A DNA stretch of 64,000 nt from NCBI RefSeq assembly GCF_019392195.1, contig NZ_JAHXKI010000001.1, forward strand, positions 62,001-126,000, in the 5' to 3' direction. The position numbers and the translations under genes were made by a program. Under the pieces are notes generated by a model. It was not told the DNA's origin and searched no databases. It was given only the letters and a program-made list of their open reading frames with translations. Positions 44,064-54,225 of this stretch are shown here, one piece after another; within the stretch, counting starts at the first letter, position 1, and each line of letters opens with the position of its first letter. The DNA is from Marinobacter sp. F4206 (lineage in GTDB: Bacteria > Pseudomonadota > Gammaproteobacteria > Pseudomonadales > Oleiphilaceae).

Positions 44064-44248
44064 AACCTACCAATACTACAGACGACGAGTTGTTTTGCCT
44101 GGATCCTGACCGGAAAATAGACCAGCATGTTTAGCAACACTAGAACTCGGGTTATTTCCGCGGAGTCCTATTATGATAGAGAATGACATGTTTGGTTATG
44201 TTTACTGGTGCGAGTGCTGACTGAATATCTGGAAGGTGGGAGGATGCC

Positions 44249-44635
44249 ATGTCTTACACGATCAACCGAATCATTAAGAACGTGGATTTCGAAGAGGCGG
44301 ACAAGAAGGTTCGCGAGGTGTTGGGGGATCATGGCTTCGGAGTGCTGACGGAAATCGACGTCAAGGCGACGATGAAGAAAAAACTCGACAAGGACATGTC
44401 GGCCTACCGGATTCTCGGGGCCTGTAATCCGACCATGGCCTGGGAAGCCATCGGCCTCGAACCCCGTGTCGGCGCCATGCTGCCGTGCAACGTGATTCTC
44501 AGGGAGGTGCCCGACGGCGTGGAGGTCAGTGCGATTGATCCGGTCGCGTCCATGACGGCGATCGAAAACGACGAGCTGAAACAGGTTGCAGGTAAGGTCC
44601 GGGATATGCTGTCAGAAGTTGTCCGAGCGATCTGA
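44249..44635 (+). CDS. DUF302 family protein
   Basis: A 128-residue protein without signal, with the DUF302 pattern: FGVLTEIDVKATMKKKLD, YRILGACNPTMAWEAI and GAMLPCNVILRE. Members are small alpha-beta proteins of unknown function, sometimes found near metal or sulfur genes. The ribosome-binding site GGGAGGA is strong. It follows the copper operon but is separated from it by a terminator. An open in-frame stretch continues for 49 codons after the stop; see findings. Confidence 0.85.
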   Translation: MSYTINRIIKNVDFEEADKKVREVLGDHGFGVLTEIDVKATMKKKLDKDMSAYRILGACNPTMAWEAIGLEPRVGAMLPCNVILREVPDGVEVSAIDPVASMTAIENDELKQVAGKVRDMLSEVVRAI

Positions 44636-44754
44636 ATCTGTGGCTACCTGGCGGCGCCCGCCTACGAGGTGCATATACCCGGCCAAAGTGTGCTGTATAA
44701 GTCGGCGAGCCTGTTTGAAGCAAAGCACTACATCGAAATTCTGCTGGGGGGCAG

Positions 44755-44771
44755 CGTTGTAACAACGTTTT
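44755..44771 (+). terminator. Small hairpin with T-run after DUF302
   Basis: CGTTG-TAA-CAACG followed by TTTT. Short stem, but well placed between DUF302 and the convergent VOC gene. Confidence 0.4.
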
Positions 44772-44808
44772 GCCGGCCACCCTAGTGGATCGGTCTTTCA
44801 GCCTCGGC

Positions 44809-45309
44809 TCAGTAAGCCCCGGCACTGTAGATCAATTCGTAGCTGTGGCTGTAGATTTCCAGAATGTTCCCGAACGGATCTTCCATGTAGATCATTCGGT
44901 ATGGCTTCTCGCCTGGGTAGTAATACCGGGGTTTTTCCATGCGTTTCTTGCCACCGGCCTGAACAATCCGCTCCGCCAGTTCCTCGACATTTGGATCCTG
45001 AACGCAGAAATGAAACACGCCGGTTTTCCAGTACTCGAAGTTGTTCTCCGGGTTTTGCTGGTTGTTGAACTGGAAGAGTTCCACACCGATCCTGTCGCCA
45101 GTCGATAAATGAGCAATCCGAAAGGATTCCCAGCCGGCGCCGAACACATCGGTACACATTTCTCCGATCGCGCTGTTGTCCTCGTGTATCTCGGTTGGAG
45201 ACATGATGAGGTACCACCCCAGGACTTCTGTATAGAACCGGACGGCTTCCTCCAGGTCGGGGACGGAAATGCCAATGTGAGAGAAGGTTCTCGGGTATGC
45301 GTTAGCCAT
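44809..45309 (-). CDS. VOC-family (glyoxalase-fold) protein
   Basis: A 166-residue protein with two beta-alpha-beta-beta-beta modules of the glyoxalase/extradiol dioxygenase superfamily. Candidate metal ligands are His in FSHIGISV near the start, His in GVFHFCVQDP, and Glu in NILEIYSH. It may be a lyase, dioxygenase or resistance protein; the substrate cannot be told. The gene is divergent from a LysR regulator with a candidate operator in between, so it is probably induced by that regulator's effector. Confidence 0.82.
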   Translation of the reverse strand: MANAYPRTFSHIGISVPDLEEAVRFYTEVLGWYLIMSPTEIHEDNSAIGEMCTDVFGAGWESFRIAHLSTGDRIGVELFQFNNQQNPENNFEYWKTGVFHFCVQDPNVEELAERIVQAGGKKRMEKPRYYYPGEKPYRMIYMEDPFGNILEIYSHSYELIYSAGAY

Positions 45310-45365
45310 TGGATGCTCCTTGAGGATAGATTTCGATCACACGAGGAGACAATAAAAGCAAACGC

Positions 45366-45384
45366 TGATAACGTAAAATTATCA
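45366..45384. promoter_or_regulatory. Candidate LysR operator between VOC and LysR genes
   Basis: TGATAA-N7-TTATCA is a perfect 6-bp inverted repeat in the 103-base divergent gap, 28 bases before the LysR start. Confidence 0.6.
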
Positions 45385-45412
45385 ATAGTAATGGCATGGA
45401 AAACGAAATGTG

Positions 45413-46330
45413 ATGCTAAATCCACGTTGGCTGCAAACGTTCTGCTCGTTGGTGGAAATTGGAAGTTTCACCCGAACCGCAGAGCAGCTCTTCATGACCC
45501 AGTCAGGGGTCAGTCAGCACGTTCGAAAACTGGAAGACCAGTTGGGCGTCGAGTTGCTTACCCGGGAACACAAAGCCTTTTCCTTGACCGAGGCCGGTCG
45601 CCGGCTCTATATCGATGGGCGAGCGCTTCTGGTGTCCCTGGAAAACCTTCAGGTCAGCGTGGGGGAAGATCCCAGCCACGAAGGGGAGGTGAGGATCATG
45701 TCTCCGGGCAGCGTCGGGTTGTCACTTTTCCCCCAGTTGCTGGATCTTCAGGTGGACCATCCGAAGCTTGTAATCGATTACCGGTTTGCGCCCAACGACG
45801 ACATTGAGGCGGCTGTAGCCAAGGACGCCATCGATATCGGTTTGATGACCCGGCCACCGGAACGGCCGGAGATCAGGGGCGAGCTTCTGGGCGAGGAGCC
45901 ATTGCTGCTGGTGATGCCCGTGGAATATGCGCCGACATGGCAGAACCTGATGACGCTGGGTTTCATTGACCATCCCGATGGCCACTACCATGCCCGGAAA
46001 CTTCTCGGCGAAAACTTTGAGGAATTCGAGAGCACCCATCAGCTAGCCAAGCGCGGTTTTTCCAACCAGATTGGGTTAATTCTCGAACCAGTCAGCCGCG
46101 GCCTGGGGTTCACCGTGTTGCCACGTTACGCGGTAGAAGCCTTTCCGAACCCTGCCGCCATTGCTTCCTATCCACTTGCGAAGCCAGTCAGTGAACCACT
46201 GTTTCTGGTGGGACAGGTTAGAAAGCAGCCGCCGCGTCGCGTCGACACCATTGCGGACGAAATTCGGAAACTGGGCGAACTCAATAGCCCTTCATTGGCG
46301 AATGGCCACCATGGCCATTCACCCGAGTAA
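45413..46330 (+). CDS. LysR-family transcriptional regulator
   Basis: 305 residues with an N-terminal winged helix (LQTFCSLVEIGSFTRTAEQLFMTQSGVSQHVRKLEDQLG) and a substrate-binding-like domain. The start is the ATG one codon after a GTG. It diverges from the VOC-fold gene, its probable target. The C-terminus ends in a His-rich tail (NGHHGHSPE). Effector unknown. Confidence 0.88.
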   Translation: MLNPRWLQTFCSLVEIGSFTRTAEQLFMTQSGVSQHVRKLEDQLGVELLTREHKAFSLTEAGRRLYIDGRALLVSLENLQVSVGEDPSHEGEVRIMSPGSVGLSLFPQLLDLQVDHPKLVIDYRFAPNDDIEAAVAKDAIDIGLMTRPPERPEIRGELLGEEPLLLVMPVEYAPTWQNLMTLGFIDHPDGHYHARKLLGENFEEFESTHQLAKRGFSNQIGLILEPVSRGLGFTVLPRYAVEAFPNPAAIASYPLAKPVSEPLFLVGQVRKQPPRRVDTIADEIRKLGELNSPSLANGHHGHSPE

Positions 46331-46334
46331 CCCC

Positions 46335-48335
46335 TCAATCCACCTTGAATCGACTGACCAACGTGTCCATCTCCTCGGCCATGCCAGCGAGGGATTGTCC
46401 TGACTGGTTAACGTGGGATATATCCCCTGTGAGTTCATCTATGGCGTTGCTACTCGCTTCAACCGTCTGGGTCATTTCCGATGCAGTCGCCCTTTGCTGC
46501 TCTGTAGCGCTGGCGATTTGTGTGGTCATTTCAACAATGCTGTTGACTGCCGCGAGGATATCGGAGAGCGCCTCGCCCGATTTGCTCGCCTCTTCCGTGG
46601 CTTCACCGGCGAGCTGTTTTGCCTTGCTCATGTCCACCACGGCTCCAGCTGCGCCACTCTGCAGTTGCGAGACGATTCGTTCGATATCCACTGTGGAGTC
46701 CTGAACCCGTTTGGCAAGACCGCGCACTTCGTCCGCCACCACGGCGAAGCCACGGCCGGCCTCACCGGCACGGGCCGCCTCGATCGCGGCATTGAGGGCG
46801 AGGAGGTTGGTCTGTTCCGCAATGCTCTGGATAACTTCCAGCACACTGCCAATTTCGCCGGACTCCTTCTCCAGTTGTTGAATCCGCCTGGAGCCTTCCT
46901 CAACCTGATTGGCCAGATTGGAGACAACCTGCACCGCAGTGGCAACGGTTGACTGACCTGTGTTCGCCAGGGACGCAGCCTTGCGCGCTGACTCGTCGGT
47001 TTCACTTGTGTTTGATGCAATCTCTTCAGAGGTGGATACCATCTCCTGCATCGCCGCCGAAACCTGGGTGATCTGGTCTCGCTGTTGCTCCGAGTTGGCG
47101 GTGGTGCGTTCGGTGATGCCGGACAGGGATTCGGATTCGCCCGTCAGCTTCCGCGAGGTTTTTACGATCTGCGAGATAGTCTCCTCGAGAGTCGCCAGGA
47201 ACGAGTTCACTGCGCTGATGAAGTCACCAATTTCATCTGGCCGTCCCGGAGTCAGGCGCGTTGAGAGGTCACCGTTGTTCTGGGCAATGTCGTCGAGGTA
47301 GCCCAGGATTTCCTGCTTCGCTCTCTTGACGCTGTTGCCCATCATGCGACTCATCAGAACCGCTACGATCAGCCCCAATACTGCCGAGACAACGAAGGCT
47401 ATCAGCGTAAAGTTAAGGGCGACGTCGGTTTCCTGGTCCGCCAAGTCTGCCTGCACTTCCAGCTCCGCGAAAATACTGCTTTCCAGTTCCCGGGCCATTC
47501 GGGCAACTTCCGGACCCATGACATCCAGTTTCTGTGACTTCACGCTGATCACGATGCTCTGCTGCTCAAGCAGCTCCTGAACCGAGGAGCGATAGCTTTC
47601 CAGCTCCTCGACGGCGGTGTTCAGGTAGGTTTTGACAAAATCAGGCCCGCTGTCGGTATCCAGCAGTTCCAGGGCATCCGAGAGGTCTTCGATGGCCCAG
47701 CCCAACGCTTTTTTCGAATCCTCGTCGCCGTTTGCGAAGTAGCGCTGGGCGGTCATGCGCATGGTTAGTGCGTCGCTGAGCAACTGTTCCAGGCCAGCCC
47801 GCAAATTGCTTTCGGGCTGTCTGTTGGCGACCCCGTTCAGCGCAAGTCGAATGGCCTTGGTGGCATTCGGTCCGTGTTCATCAAGTTCCTCGTCGATGAT
47901 CGCAAGCACTCGCCGCTTGGCCGGAACCAGTTCATTTCTGAAAGCCGCAATGTAGTTCATGGTTGTCGATTCAATACGGTCAACAAGCTTTGCCGCCTCT
48001 GGTTCCCGGATATCGTCTTGGGCCCGGGCCATGACCTCATTGAACCGGGCTTCCTGTTCATCGAAACGACCAAGCACTTTCTCGTTCCCGGTCGAGAAAA
48101 AGTCTGCCACCCGAAGGCGCATGCGGTAGACACTGATAATGGAATCGGTACCAAGGGACGTGTCGGGTGCCAGATCCCTGGCCACCGTGTTCATATGCTC
48201 ATCGAGCAACTGGAATTCGCGAACACTGAACAGTGTGACAGCAGCAAAAAGCAGCAGGATGAACGCTGGAGCTATCAGGAGTTTTCCCGGTACGCCCAGT
48301 TTACGTTCTGTCGATTCGAGAAATGAGAAGGCCAA
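46335..48335 (-). CDS. Methyl-accepting chemotaxis protein
   Basis: Chemoreceptor of 666 residues: transmembrane helix about 17-35, a long helical periplasmic sensor of the helical-bimodular type (about 40-300), a second transmembrane helix about 308-330, HAMP, and a cytoplasmic coiled coil with the conserved hairpin tip ([20 protein letters not shown], then [15 protein letters not shown]). No pentapeptide tether for CheR is seen at the C-terminus (ends RFKVD). No other chemotaxis gene is adjacent. Confidence 0.92.
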   Translation of the reverse strand: MAFSFLESTERKLGVPGKLLIAPAFILLLFAAVTLFSVREFQLLDEHMNTVARDLAPDTSLGTDSIISVYRMRLRVADFFSTGNEKVLGRFDEQEARFNEVMARAQDDIREPEAAKLVDRIESTTMNYIAAFRNELVPAKRRVLAIIDEELDEHGPNATKAIRLALNGVANRQPESNLRAGLEQLLSDALTMRMTAQRYFANGDEDSKKALGWAIEDLSDALELLDTDSGPDFVKTYLNTAVEELESYRSSVQELLEQQSIVISVKSQKLDVMGPEVARMARELESSIFAELEVQADLADQETDVALNFTLIAFVVSAVLGLIVAVLMSRMMGNSVKRAKQEILGYLDDIAQNNGDLSTRLTPGRPDEIGDFISAVNSFLATLEETISQIVKTSRKLTGESESLSGITERTTANSEQQRDQITQVSAAMQEMVSTSEEIASNTSETDESARKAASLANTGQSTVATAVQVVSNLANQVEEGSRRIQQLEKESGEIGSVLEVIQSIAEQTNLLALNAAIEAARAGEAGRGFAVVADEVRGLAKRVQDSTVDIERIVSQLQSGAAGAVVDMSKAKQLAGEATEEASKSGEALSDILAAVNSIVEMTTQIASATEQQRATASEMTQTVEASSNAIDELTGDISHVNQSGQSLAGMAEEMDTLVSRFKVD

Positions 48336-48461
48336 AGCGAGATCCTTTATTGAATTATTGGTTGGTTTATCGGCAGTGAGAAAAATTCCTGAAGGGATAC
48401 GCTTACTTTTCCGTTCAGCGCATCCTGTTCAGGCATCCCTGTCAGAATCGCGGGCCTCGCT

Positions 48462-50336
48462 TTATGAAAAAATGCGGCGGTTGGGCGTCTGAGAGTGAGC
48501 GACACTTTCGGCTTTGGGGTTTCGGGGGTAGAAGCGTTCAGGCAAACGCTCGATGTGCGGGAAGAAACGGGTGTCCTTGTAGGGCATTTTCATGAACCCG
48601 GAAACGCCGAGGCCAGCTATCTGTTCGACCGATGACAGGATCTTGTCCAGCAGCCGGCTGAATTCGTGCTCCCGGTCCGGATCGAGCAGTCGGTAATGAC
48701 TGTGAATCTTCAGGTGGCGGGGCAGAGCCTCGAAGATGATCATGCCGGTGTGATGGATATTGTTCAGCGCTTCCAGCGCGTGAATGATGGTCTCGGGCAG
48801 GACCAGAAATTCTTCCGGGTCCGGGCCATCCTCGAAGTAGGAGTGCACGCGAGATTCGTCTTCTACCTCCGGCGCAGCGCTGACTTCGTAATGCAATTTC
48901 ATGTCGGGCGACACCAGAAATGGCCGTCCGGGTTCATCCCGGTCGATGTGTAGGGTGTTGCGGGCATTGAATAGGCAGCTCTTGAAGATGCCTTTGCGGT
49001 AGATCGCTTGGGCCAGATAGACCATGTTGTTGACTGCTTGAACGAAGGCGGACTTCAACGCCGGATCATGAAGGTTCAGGGAGGTGTCGATGTAAACGCC
49101 GTCGGTTTCCCAGCGAACCGCCAGGCCTCCCTCGACAGGGTATCGGCCCAATCGGCTGACCGCAGCGAGAAAGGCCTTTTCCGTTTCGCCCATGCCCTGC
49201 ATGAAGTTCTTGTAGTAGCGGTCGAGCTGCACGTCGTTGACGTCGTTAAGGGTTTCGGGTGCGCCTTCTTCGCGCAGGAAGGATTTCCGCGAACTGTAGA
49301 CCACCGTGTCGATTTCCTGATCCGACTCCCGAACCCAGACGGGCACCTGCGGGGCTACCGGTTGCTCCGGCAGATCAATCATCACCGTGCGCGCCATCCG
49401 GGGCATTTCCTTCAGGTAGTAATCGCCGGCCTTGCGGCGGGTTTCGGGATCCGGTGCCAGCATGCCATCGAGCATGCGTGCAAATTCCATCGGCAGCCCC
49501 AGTGAGGTGGCGGGAATGGCCCGATGACCAAAACGGCACGATTGGGCCGAAGCCAGGGCATACAGCGTACCGGCCGCGCCCTGTTCATCAAAACGGGGTG
49601 ACGACAGGCCGCCGTTCAGCTGTTCTTCGCCGATGAAGTAGACATCACCTAGCCGGGCGTTGGTTTGCTGGAGGTTATCGGACATCAGTTCCATCACGTT
49701 GGCGGTGATGAACTGCTGGTTCGCGTCCAGCTGGGCAAAGACCGACGAGCCCCAGTCAATCAGAGCGATGTTCTCGGTGCTGGCATCGAAGACCAGGTTC
49801 GATGGTTTGATGTCACCATGTACGATGGGGCGACCGGCCGGGCCATTTTCGCGGCGCAGGCTGCGCAAAATGTCGGCAAGCTGGTCAGCGATTCGTATGA
49901 TCAGCCGGGGTTTCAGGCGCCCCTCATGCAGGGAGACTTCCTCGAGGTTAAGGCCGGCGGCTCGTTCCATGACCAGAATAGGCTGCTTATTGGCGCGCTC
50001 GTAGGAAATCAGCCGCGGCACTCTGGGGTGGCGGACCTGCTCGAGGATATAGGCTTCGTCCTCGAGCCGATCCTGCAAATGTTGGGGCAGGTTGATGCGG
50101 GTGAACTTGAAGACATGCTCGGGGCCACTGCTGCTCTGGCTCGGCAGGCGGCCGGAAAACACAAAGCCGTAGGCACCCTTGCCAATCAGCTCAATGTCCC
50201 GGTACCCGAGTTGGCGGAGTTGGGTGGTACAAAGTGCCACCCAGTCCTTCAGCTTCTTGGCGTCATCATGGCTGAGCAGATAGATCGACTGCTCTTCAGG
50301 AATATAGAACTGCTGCAGTTGAGTCTTCTGCTCCAT
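48462..50336 (-). CDS. Hanks-type serine/threonine protein kinase linked to 2-oxoacid dehydrogenase
   Basis: A 624-residue soluble protein. The N-terminal half is a protein kinase: glycine loop IGKGAYGFVF (about residue 51), ATP-anchoring Lys in HVFKFTR, catalytic loop HGDIKPSN (HGD in place of HRD), and metal-binding DWG in place of DFG. The C-terminal half (about 350-624) is a conserved-looking domain of unknown function with no transmembrane segment. It starts nine bases after the stop of the E2 acyltransferase, on the same strand, so it is almost certainly part of the dehydrogenase operon; regulation of that complex is inferred. Confidence 0.85.
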   Translation of the reverse strand: MEQKTQLQQFYIPEEQSIYLLSHDDAKKLKDWVALCTTQLRQLGYRDIELIGKGAYGFVFSGRLPSQSSSGPEHVFKFTRINLPQHLQDRLEDEAYILEQVRHPRVPRLISYERANKQPILVMERAAGLNLEEVSLHEGRLKPRLIIRIADQLADILRSLRRENGPAGRPIVHGDIKPSNLVFDASTENIALIDWGSSVFAQLDANQQFITANVMELMSDNLQQTNARLGDVYFIGEEQLNGGLSSPRFDEQGAAGTLYALASAQSCRFGHRAIPATSLGLPMEFARMLDGMLAPDPETRRKAGDYYLKEMPRMARTVMIDLPEQPVAPQVPVWVRESDQEIDTVVYSSRKSFLREEGAPETLNDVNDVQLDRYYKNFMQGMGETEKAFLAAVSRLGRYPVEGGLAVRWETDGVYIDTSLNLHDPALKSAFVQAVNNMVYLAQAIYRKGIFKSCLFNARNTLHIDRDEPGRPFLVSPDMKLHYEVSAAPEVEDESRVHSYFEDGPDPEEFLVLPETIIHALEALNNIHHTGMIIFEALPRHLKIHSHYRLLDPDREHEFSRLLDKILSSVEQIAGLGVSGFMKMPYKDTRFFPHIERLPERFYPRNPKAESVAHSQTPNRRIFS

Positions 50337-50345
50337 GATGCCCCG

Positions 50346-51923
50346 TCAGCCCATATGCAACAGCATGGATTGCGGCGATTCCAGGTAACCCTTCCAGCGA
50401 TTGCAGAACCGCGCGATGGTGCCGCCGTCGATGATGCGATGGTCTCCAGCCCAGCTTACGGTAAGGATGGCGCGTTCCACCACCTGGCCATTGGCATCAA
50501 AGCGTGGCAGCTTCTGGGTCCGGCCGAGAGCAACGATCGCCACTTCCGGCGCGTTGATAATGGGCGATGCGTAAGTGCCACCCAGTGCGCCGATATTGGA
50601 AATGGTGATGGTGCCGCCTTTGAGGTCCTCCTGACTGACACGGCCTGAGCGGGCCGCTTCGGTCAGCCGGGTCACTTCGTCGGCAATACCCAATAGGGTC
50701 AGGCTTTCAGCGCCCTTGACGTTCGGTACCATCAGCCCCGCCTTTCCATCCACGGCCATGCCGATGTTGCAGCTGGGCAGGTAGTGAATCTCGGAGACGT
50801 CGTCATTGAGACGACTGTTGAGCACCGGGAATTCCTGAACCGCCAGGGCCATGGCCTTCATGAAGAAGGGCATCAACGTCAGCCTTGAGCCTCGGGCTTC
50901 GGCCTCCGGCTTGAGCTGTTCCCGCAACCTTAGCAGGTCGGTGACGTCAATCTCTTCACTGTAGATGAAGTGAGGAATGGTGGTCGCCGAGGCCACCATG
51001 CTCCGTGCCATGGCGGCTTTTATACCCCTGAGAGGCTCTACCCGGACTTCCTGCTCACGCTCTGGTTGTCTGCGTGCTTCGCCGTTACCGGCCGGTTCTG
51101 AGTCACCTTCGGATTGCGAGGCTTGCGCGGGTTGCTCGAGATGGGCGAGTACATCGGCCTTCAAGACCCGGCCGTCCTTGCCGGAGCCGGCAATGTCACC
51201 CAGGCTGAGTTCGTGTTCCCTGGCCAGTCGGCGAACAGCCGGGCTGGCAGGAATTCGTTGCCGGTTTGCGGCCGCGACCGGAGCAGCCGGCGCCGACTTG
51301 GGCTCTGGCGCCGTTGTCGATTCGGCGTTTGCCCCGATGGATTCTTCGCGATCGCGTGGAATGAACGCGAACAGCGGCGAATGCACCTGGGCCATTTCCT
51401 GTTGCTGGTGATAGAGTTTGGTGATCCGACCAGCCTTGGGTGCGGTAATCTCGACCATCGCCTTGTCAGTCATGACATCGACCACCGGCTGGTCTTCCTC
51501 GATCTCGTCACCCTCGGCCACGCGCCATTCCACCACTTCGCATTCCACAATCCCTTCACCGATATCCGGCAGGATAAAGTCTTCGGTGGCATTGTCGCCG
51601 GAATCCGGGGTTGCGACGGGCTTCGGCGCCTGGTCGGGGGATGGGGCTGATTCCGCGGGCTCCGGCTTGGCCTCGCCCGCGCTATCGCTCTCATCCACCA
51701 GCTCAAACAGCGGGGCATGAACCTTGGCGATATCGCCTTCCTTGTAATACAGGCGGGTCACCTTGCCTTTGTAGGGTGCCGGGATTTCCACCAGGGCCTT
51801 GTCGGTCATCACCTCGGCCACTGGCTGGTCTTCTTCAATAACATCGCCTTCACTGACCAGCCATTTGACCAGTTCGCATTCCACGATACCTTCACCGATA
51901 TCGGGCAGTATAAAATCACTCAT
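50346..51923 (-). CDS. bkdB: 2-oxoacid dehydrogenase E2 (dihydrolipoamide acyltransferase)
   Basis: Core enzyme that moves the acyl group from lipoamide to CoA. Two lipoyl domains are visible (VMTDKALVEIPAP near residue 45 and VMTDKAMVEITAP near residue 155), then a peripheral-subunit-binding domain (ASPAVRRLAREHELSL), and a catalytic domain ending with the active-site HRIIDGGTIARF. With E1alpha and E1beta of the branched-chain type it probably oxidises 2-oxo acids from Val, Leu and Ile. Duplicate lipoyl domains are unusual for BkdB, which normally has one. Ribosome-binding site CAGGAGAG. Confidence 0.9.
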   Translation of the reverse strand: MSDFILPDIGEGIVECELVKWLVSEGDVIEEDQPVAEVMTDKALVEIPAPYKGKVTRLYYKEGDIAKVHAPLFELVDESDSAGEAKPEPAESAPSPDQAPKPVATPDSGDNATEDFILPDIGEGIVECEVVEWRVAEGDEIEEDQPVVDVMTDKAMVEITAPKAGRITKLYHQQQEMAQVHSPLFAFIPRDREESIGANAESTTAPEPKSAPAAPVAAANRQRIPASPAVRRLAREHELSLGDIAGSGKDGRVLKADVLAHLEQPAQASQSEGDSEPAGNGEARRQPEREQEVRVEPLRGIKAAMARSMVASATTIPHFIYSEEIDVTDLLRLREQLKPEAEARGSRLTLMPFFMKAMALAVQEFPVLNSRLNDDVSEIHYLPSCNIGMAVDGKAGLMVPNVKGAESLTLLGIADEVTRLTEAARSGRVSQEDLKGGTITISNIGALGGTYASPIINAPEVAIVALGRTQKLPRFDANGQVVERAILTVSWAGDHRIIDGGTIARFCNRWKGYLESPQSMLLHMG

Positions 51924-51949
51924 ATTCGCTCTCCTGTCCTGATATCAGC

Positions 51950-52927
51950 CTAGAATTCGACGCTCGCCCGGATGGCCTCATAGACCTTCAGGTGATTGGG
52001 CAGGTGCTCTTTTTCCAGCACCAACGGGAAGGGCGTGTCCATCCCGGTAACCCGCGCGATCGGAGATTCCAGATACAAGAAGCAGCGATCCTGGATGGTC
52101 GCGGCGATTTCACCGGCGAAGCCGCCGGTCAGGGGAGCTTCATGGGTAACCACCAGGCGTCCGGTCTTGAACACCGAATTGGCCACGGTTTCCACGTCCC
52201 AGGGGAGGATGGTCCTCAGGTCGATGACCTCGCAGGAAATGCCCTCTTTCTCGGCCATTTCTACCGCCTGCTCGATGACTTCCATCTGGGCACCCCAGCC
52301 CAGCAACGTAATGTCCGTGCCTTCCTTGATGACTTCGGCTTCGCCCAGCGGCAAGCGGTAATCTTCGTCTGGCACTTCGCCGACGGAAGCCCGGTAGAGG
52401 CGTTTCGGCTCAAAGAACAGAGTCGGGTTGGCGTCATGGATGGCACCCAGCAGCAGACCCTTGGCCTGGTGGGGATTGCGCGGCACCACAATTTTCAGTC
52501 CCGGAGTGTGGGCAAAGTAGGCTTCCGGTGACTGGGAGTGGTAGAGACCACCGGCAATCCCGCCGCCGTATGGGGCACGGATGGTCAGGCCTCCCACGTT
52601 GAACAGGTCGCCTGAACGATAGCGGAACTTGGCGGATTCGTTAACGATCTGGTCGAATGCCGGGAAGATATAGTCCGCAAACTGGATCTCGGCCACGGGC
52701 ACGGAGCCCTGAGCGGCCAGGCCGTTGGCAAAGCCGATGATGCCCTGTTCCACCAGCGGGGTATTGAAACAGCGGGCCTTACCGTACTTCTGTTGCAGGT
52801 GGCTGGTGGCGCGGAAAACGCCGCCGAATACGCCGACATCCTCACCGAAACAGAGTACCCGCTCGTCCGCAGCCATGGCGGTGTCAAGAGCATTGTTGAT
52901 GGCCTGGAGCATATTCATCTTGGACAT
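51950..52927 (-). CDS. bkdA2: Branched-chain 2-oxoacid dehydrogenase E1 beta subunit
   Basis: Thiamine-diphosphate enzyme subunit (325 residues), with the transketolase-like pyrimidine-binding domain ([33 protein letters not shown]) and the C-terminal domain. The start [18 protein letters not shown] follows GGAGGGG; a longer frame reads back into the upstream gene. It lies one base after the E1alpha stop, so subunits are made together. Confidence 0.92.
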   Translation of the reverse strand: MSKMNMLQAINNALDTAMAADERVLCFGEDVGVFGGVFRATSHLQQKYGKARCFNTPLVEQGIIGFANGLAAQGSVPVAEIQFADYIFPAFDQIVNESAKFRYRSGDLFNVGGLTIRAPYGGGIAGGLYHSQSPEAYFAHTPGLKIVVPRNPHQAKGLLLGAIHDANPTLFFEPKRLYRASVGEVPDEDYRLPLGEAEVIKEGTDITLLGWGAQMEVIEQAVEMAEKEGISCEVIDLRTILPWDVETVANSVFKTGRLVVTHEAPLTGGFAGEIAATIQDRCFLYLESPIARVTGMDTPFPLVLEKEHLPNHLKVYEAIRASVEF

Positions 52928-52928
52928 A

Positions 52929-54113
52929 TCAGGCCCCTCCCTTGGCGTGCTCGGCACTCTTTGGATATTCATCCGGGTAGCGGCGGATATGCGCCTTCAG
53001 TTTGTCAAACTGCTCCGCCAGAACCGGCGGAACTTCGTCGTAGACATCGCTCACCAGCGTCTCCAGCGGGGGTGGTGGCCGCTTCTGCGCCCGCTTCATG
53101 GTTTCAAGCACTTCGCGGCGCATGTTTTCCTGCAGCTGCTTCTCGTCGTCCTCACTCCACCACTTTTTGCTTTCGAGCCAGAGGCGCATGCGCAGGATGG
53201 GGTCTTTTTCGCGCCATACGGCTTCCTCGTCCTTGCTGCGGTAGCCAGACGGGTCGTCGGAAGACGAGTGGGCGGCAAGGCGATAGCTCATGGCTTCGAT
53301 CAGCACGGGACGGTTATGCTCCACCGCCAGGCGGCGGGCTTCCCGGGTCGCCTCGTACATTGCCAGGATGTCGTTACCATCCACCCGGATCACGTCCATC
53401 TTGTAGCCATAGGCCCGTGGTGCGACACCGTCGGCGGCAAACTGCTCGGCCGCGGGTGTGGAAATGGCGTAGCCGTTGTTACGGCACAGGAAAATCACCG
53501 GAACGCGGTGAACGGCGGCCATGTTCAGGGCCGCGTGGAAATCACCTTCGGAAGCGGCGCCTTCACCGAAGTAGGTGATGGTGCAGTGCCCGTCGCCCCG
53601 CAGTTTCTGGCCATAGGCATAGCCGGTGGCCTGAGGGATCTGGGTCGCAAGCGGCGACGAAATGGTCATGTAGTTCAGCTTTTTCGAACCGTAGTGGACA
53701 GGCATCTGGCGGCCCTTGCCATAGTCCATTTCATTGCCGAACAACTGGTTCATGAACTCGTCAATGGAAAAGCCGCGGTAGGCGAGGGCGCCCTGTTCGC
53801 GGTACTGAGCCATGATCATGTCGTTGTCATCCAACGCCGCGGCACTGCCGATCACGGCCGCCTCTTCGCCGGTACACTGCATGTAAAAGCTCAATCGCCC
53901 CTGCCTCTGGGCAGCGAGCATGCGCTCATCGAGTATTCGGGTGGTGATCATGGCCCGGTAGATGCGAAGGGCCTTGTCTTTGTCGAGATCAGGAGCCTTG
54001 GCGCTCTTGTAGAGCGAGCCATCCTGTTTCAGAAGCTTGAAAGTGGGAATACGGAATTCCGCACCGTCTGTAAACACTGGGGAATACACAACTTTAGACT
54101 TTGTTGTTGTCAT
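52929..54113 (-). CDS. bkdA1: Branched-chain 2-oxoacid dehydrogenase E1 alpha subunit
   Basis: Binds thiamine diphosphate and decarboxylates the 2-oxo acid. The ThDP motif [15 protein letters not shown]...NN is present (near residue 195), and [18 protein letters not shown] with [14 protein letters not shown] is characteristic of the branched-chain type rather than pyruvate dehydrogenase. The loop [17 protein letters not shown] corresponds to phosphorylation loop A of the eukaryotic enzyme. 394 residues; the start is the ATG after AGGAAGAGG. First gene of the operon E1alpha-E1beta-E2-kinase; no E3 gene is included. Confidence 0.92.
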   Translation of the reverse strand: MTTTKSKVVYSPVFTDGAEFRIPTFKLLKQDGSLYKSAKAPDLDKDKALRIYRAMITTRILDERMLAAQRQGRLSFYMQCTGEEAAVIGSAAALDDNDMIMAQYREQGALAYRGFSIDEFMNQLFGNEMDYGKGRQMPVHYGSKKLNYMTISSPLATQIPQATGYAYGQKLRGDGHCTITYFGEGAASEGDFHAALNMAAVHRVPVIFLCRNNGYAISTPAAEQFAADGVAPRAYGYKMDVIRVDGNDILAMYEATREARRLAVEHNRPVLIEAMSYRLAAHSSSDDPSGYRSKDEEAVWREKDPILRMRLWLESKKWWSEDDEKQLQENMRREVLETMKRAQKRPPPPLETLVSDVYDEVPPVLAEQFDKLKAHIRRYPDEYPKSAEHAKGGA

Positions 54114-54148
54114 AATCCTCTTCCTGGGGTGTCGGCCTGAGGAACAAA

Positions 54149-54167
54149 ACACTCCTTTTGGGAGTGT
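54149..54167 (-). promoter_or_regulatory. Terminator-like hairpin in the leader of the E1alpha gene
   Basis: On the minus strand ACACTCC-CAAAA-GGAGTGT is followed by TTTGTTCC, 35 bases upstream of the start codon. It resembles an attenuator or a hairpin that shapes translation. Confidence 0.45.
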
Positions 54168-54225
54168 AGTTAATGTCATCGAAGACAGCCTGACGGAATC
54201 TGGTGTGATTCATTGCAGGTCGGGC

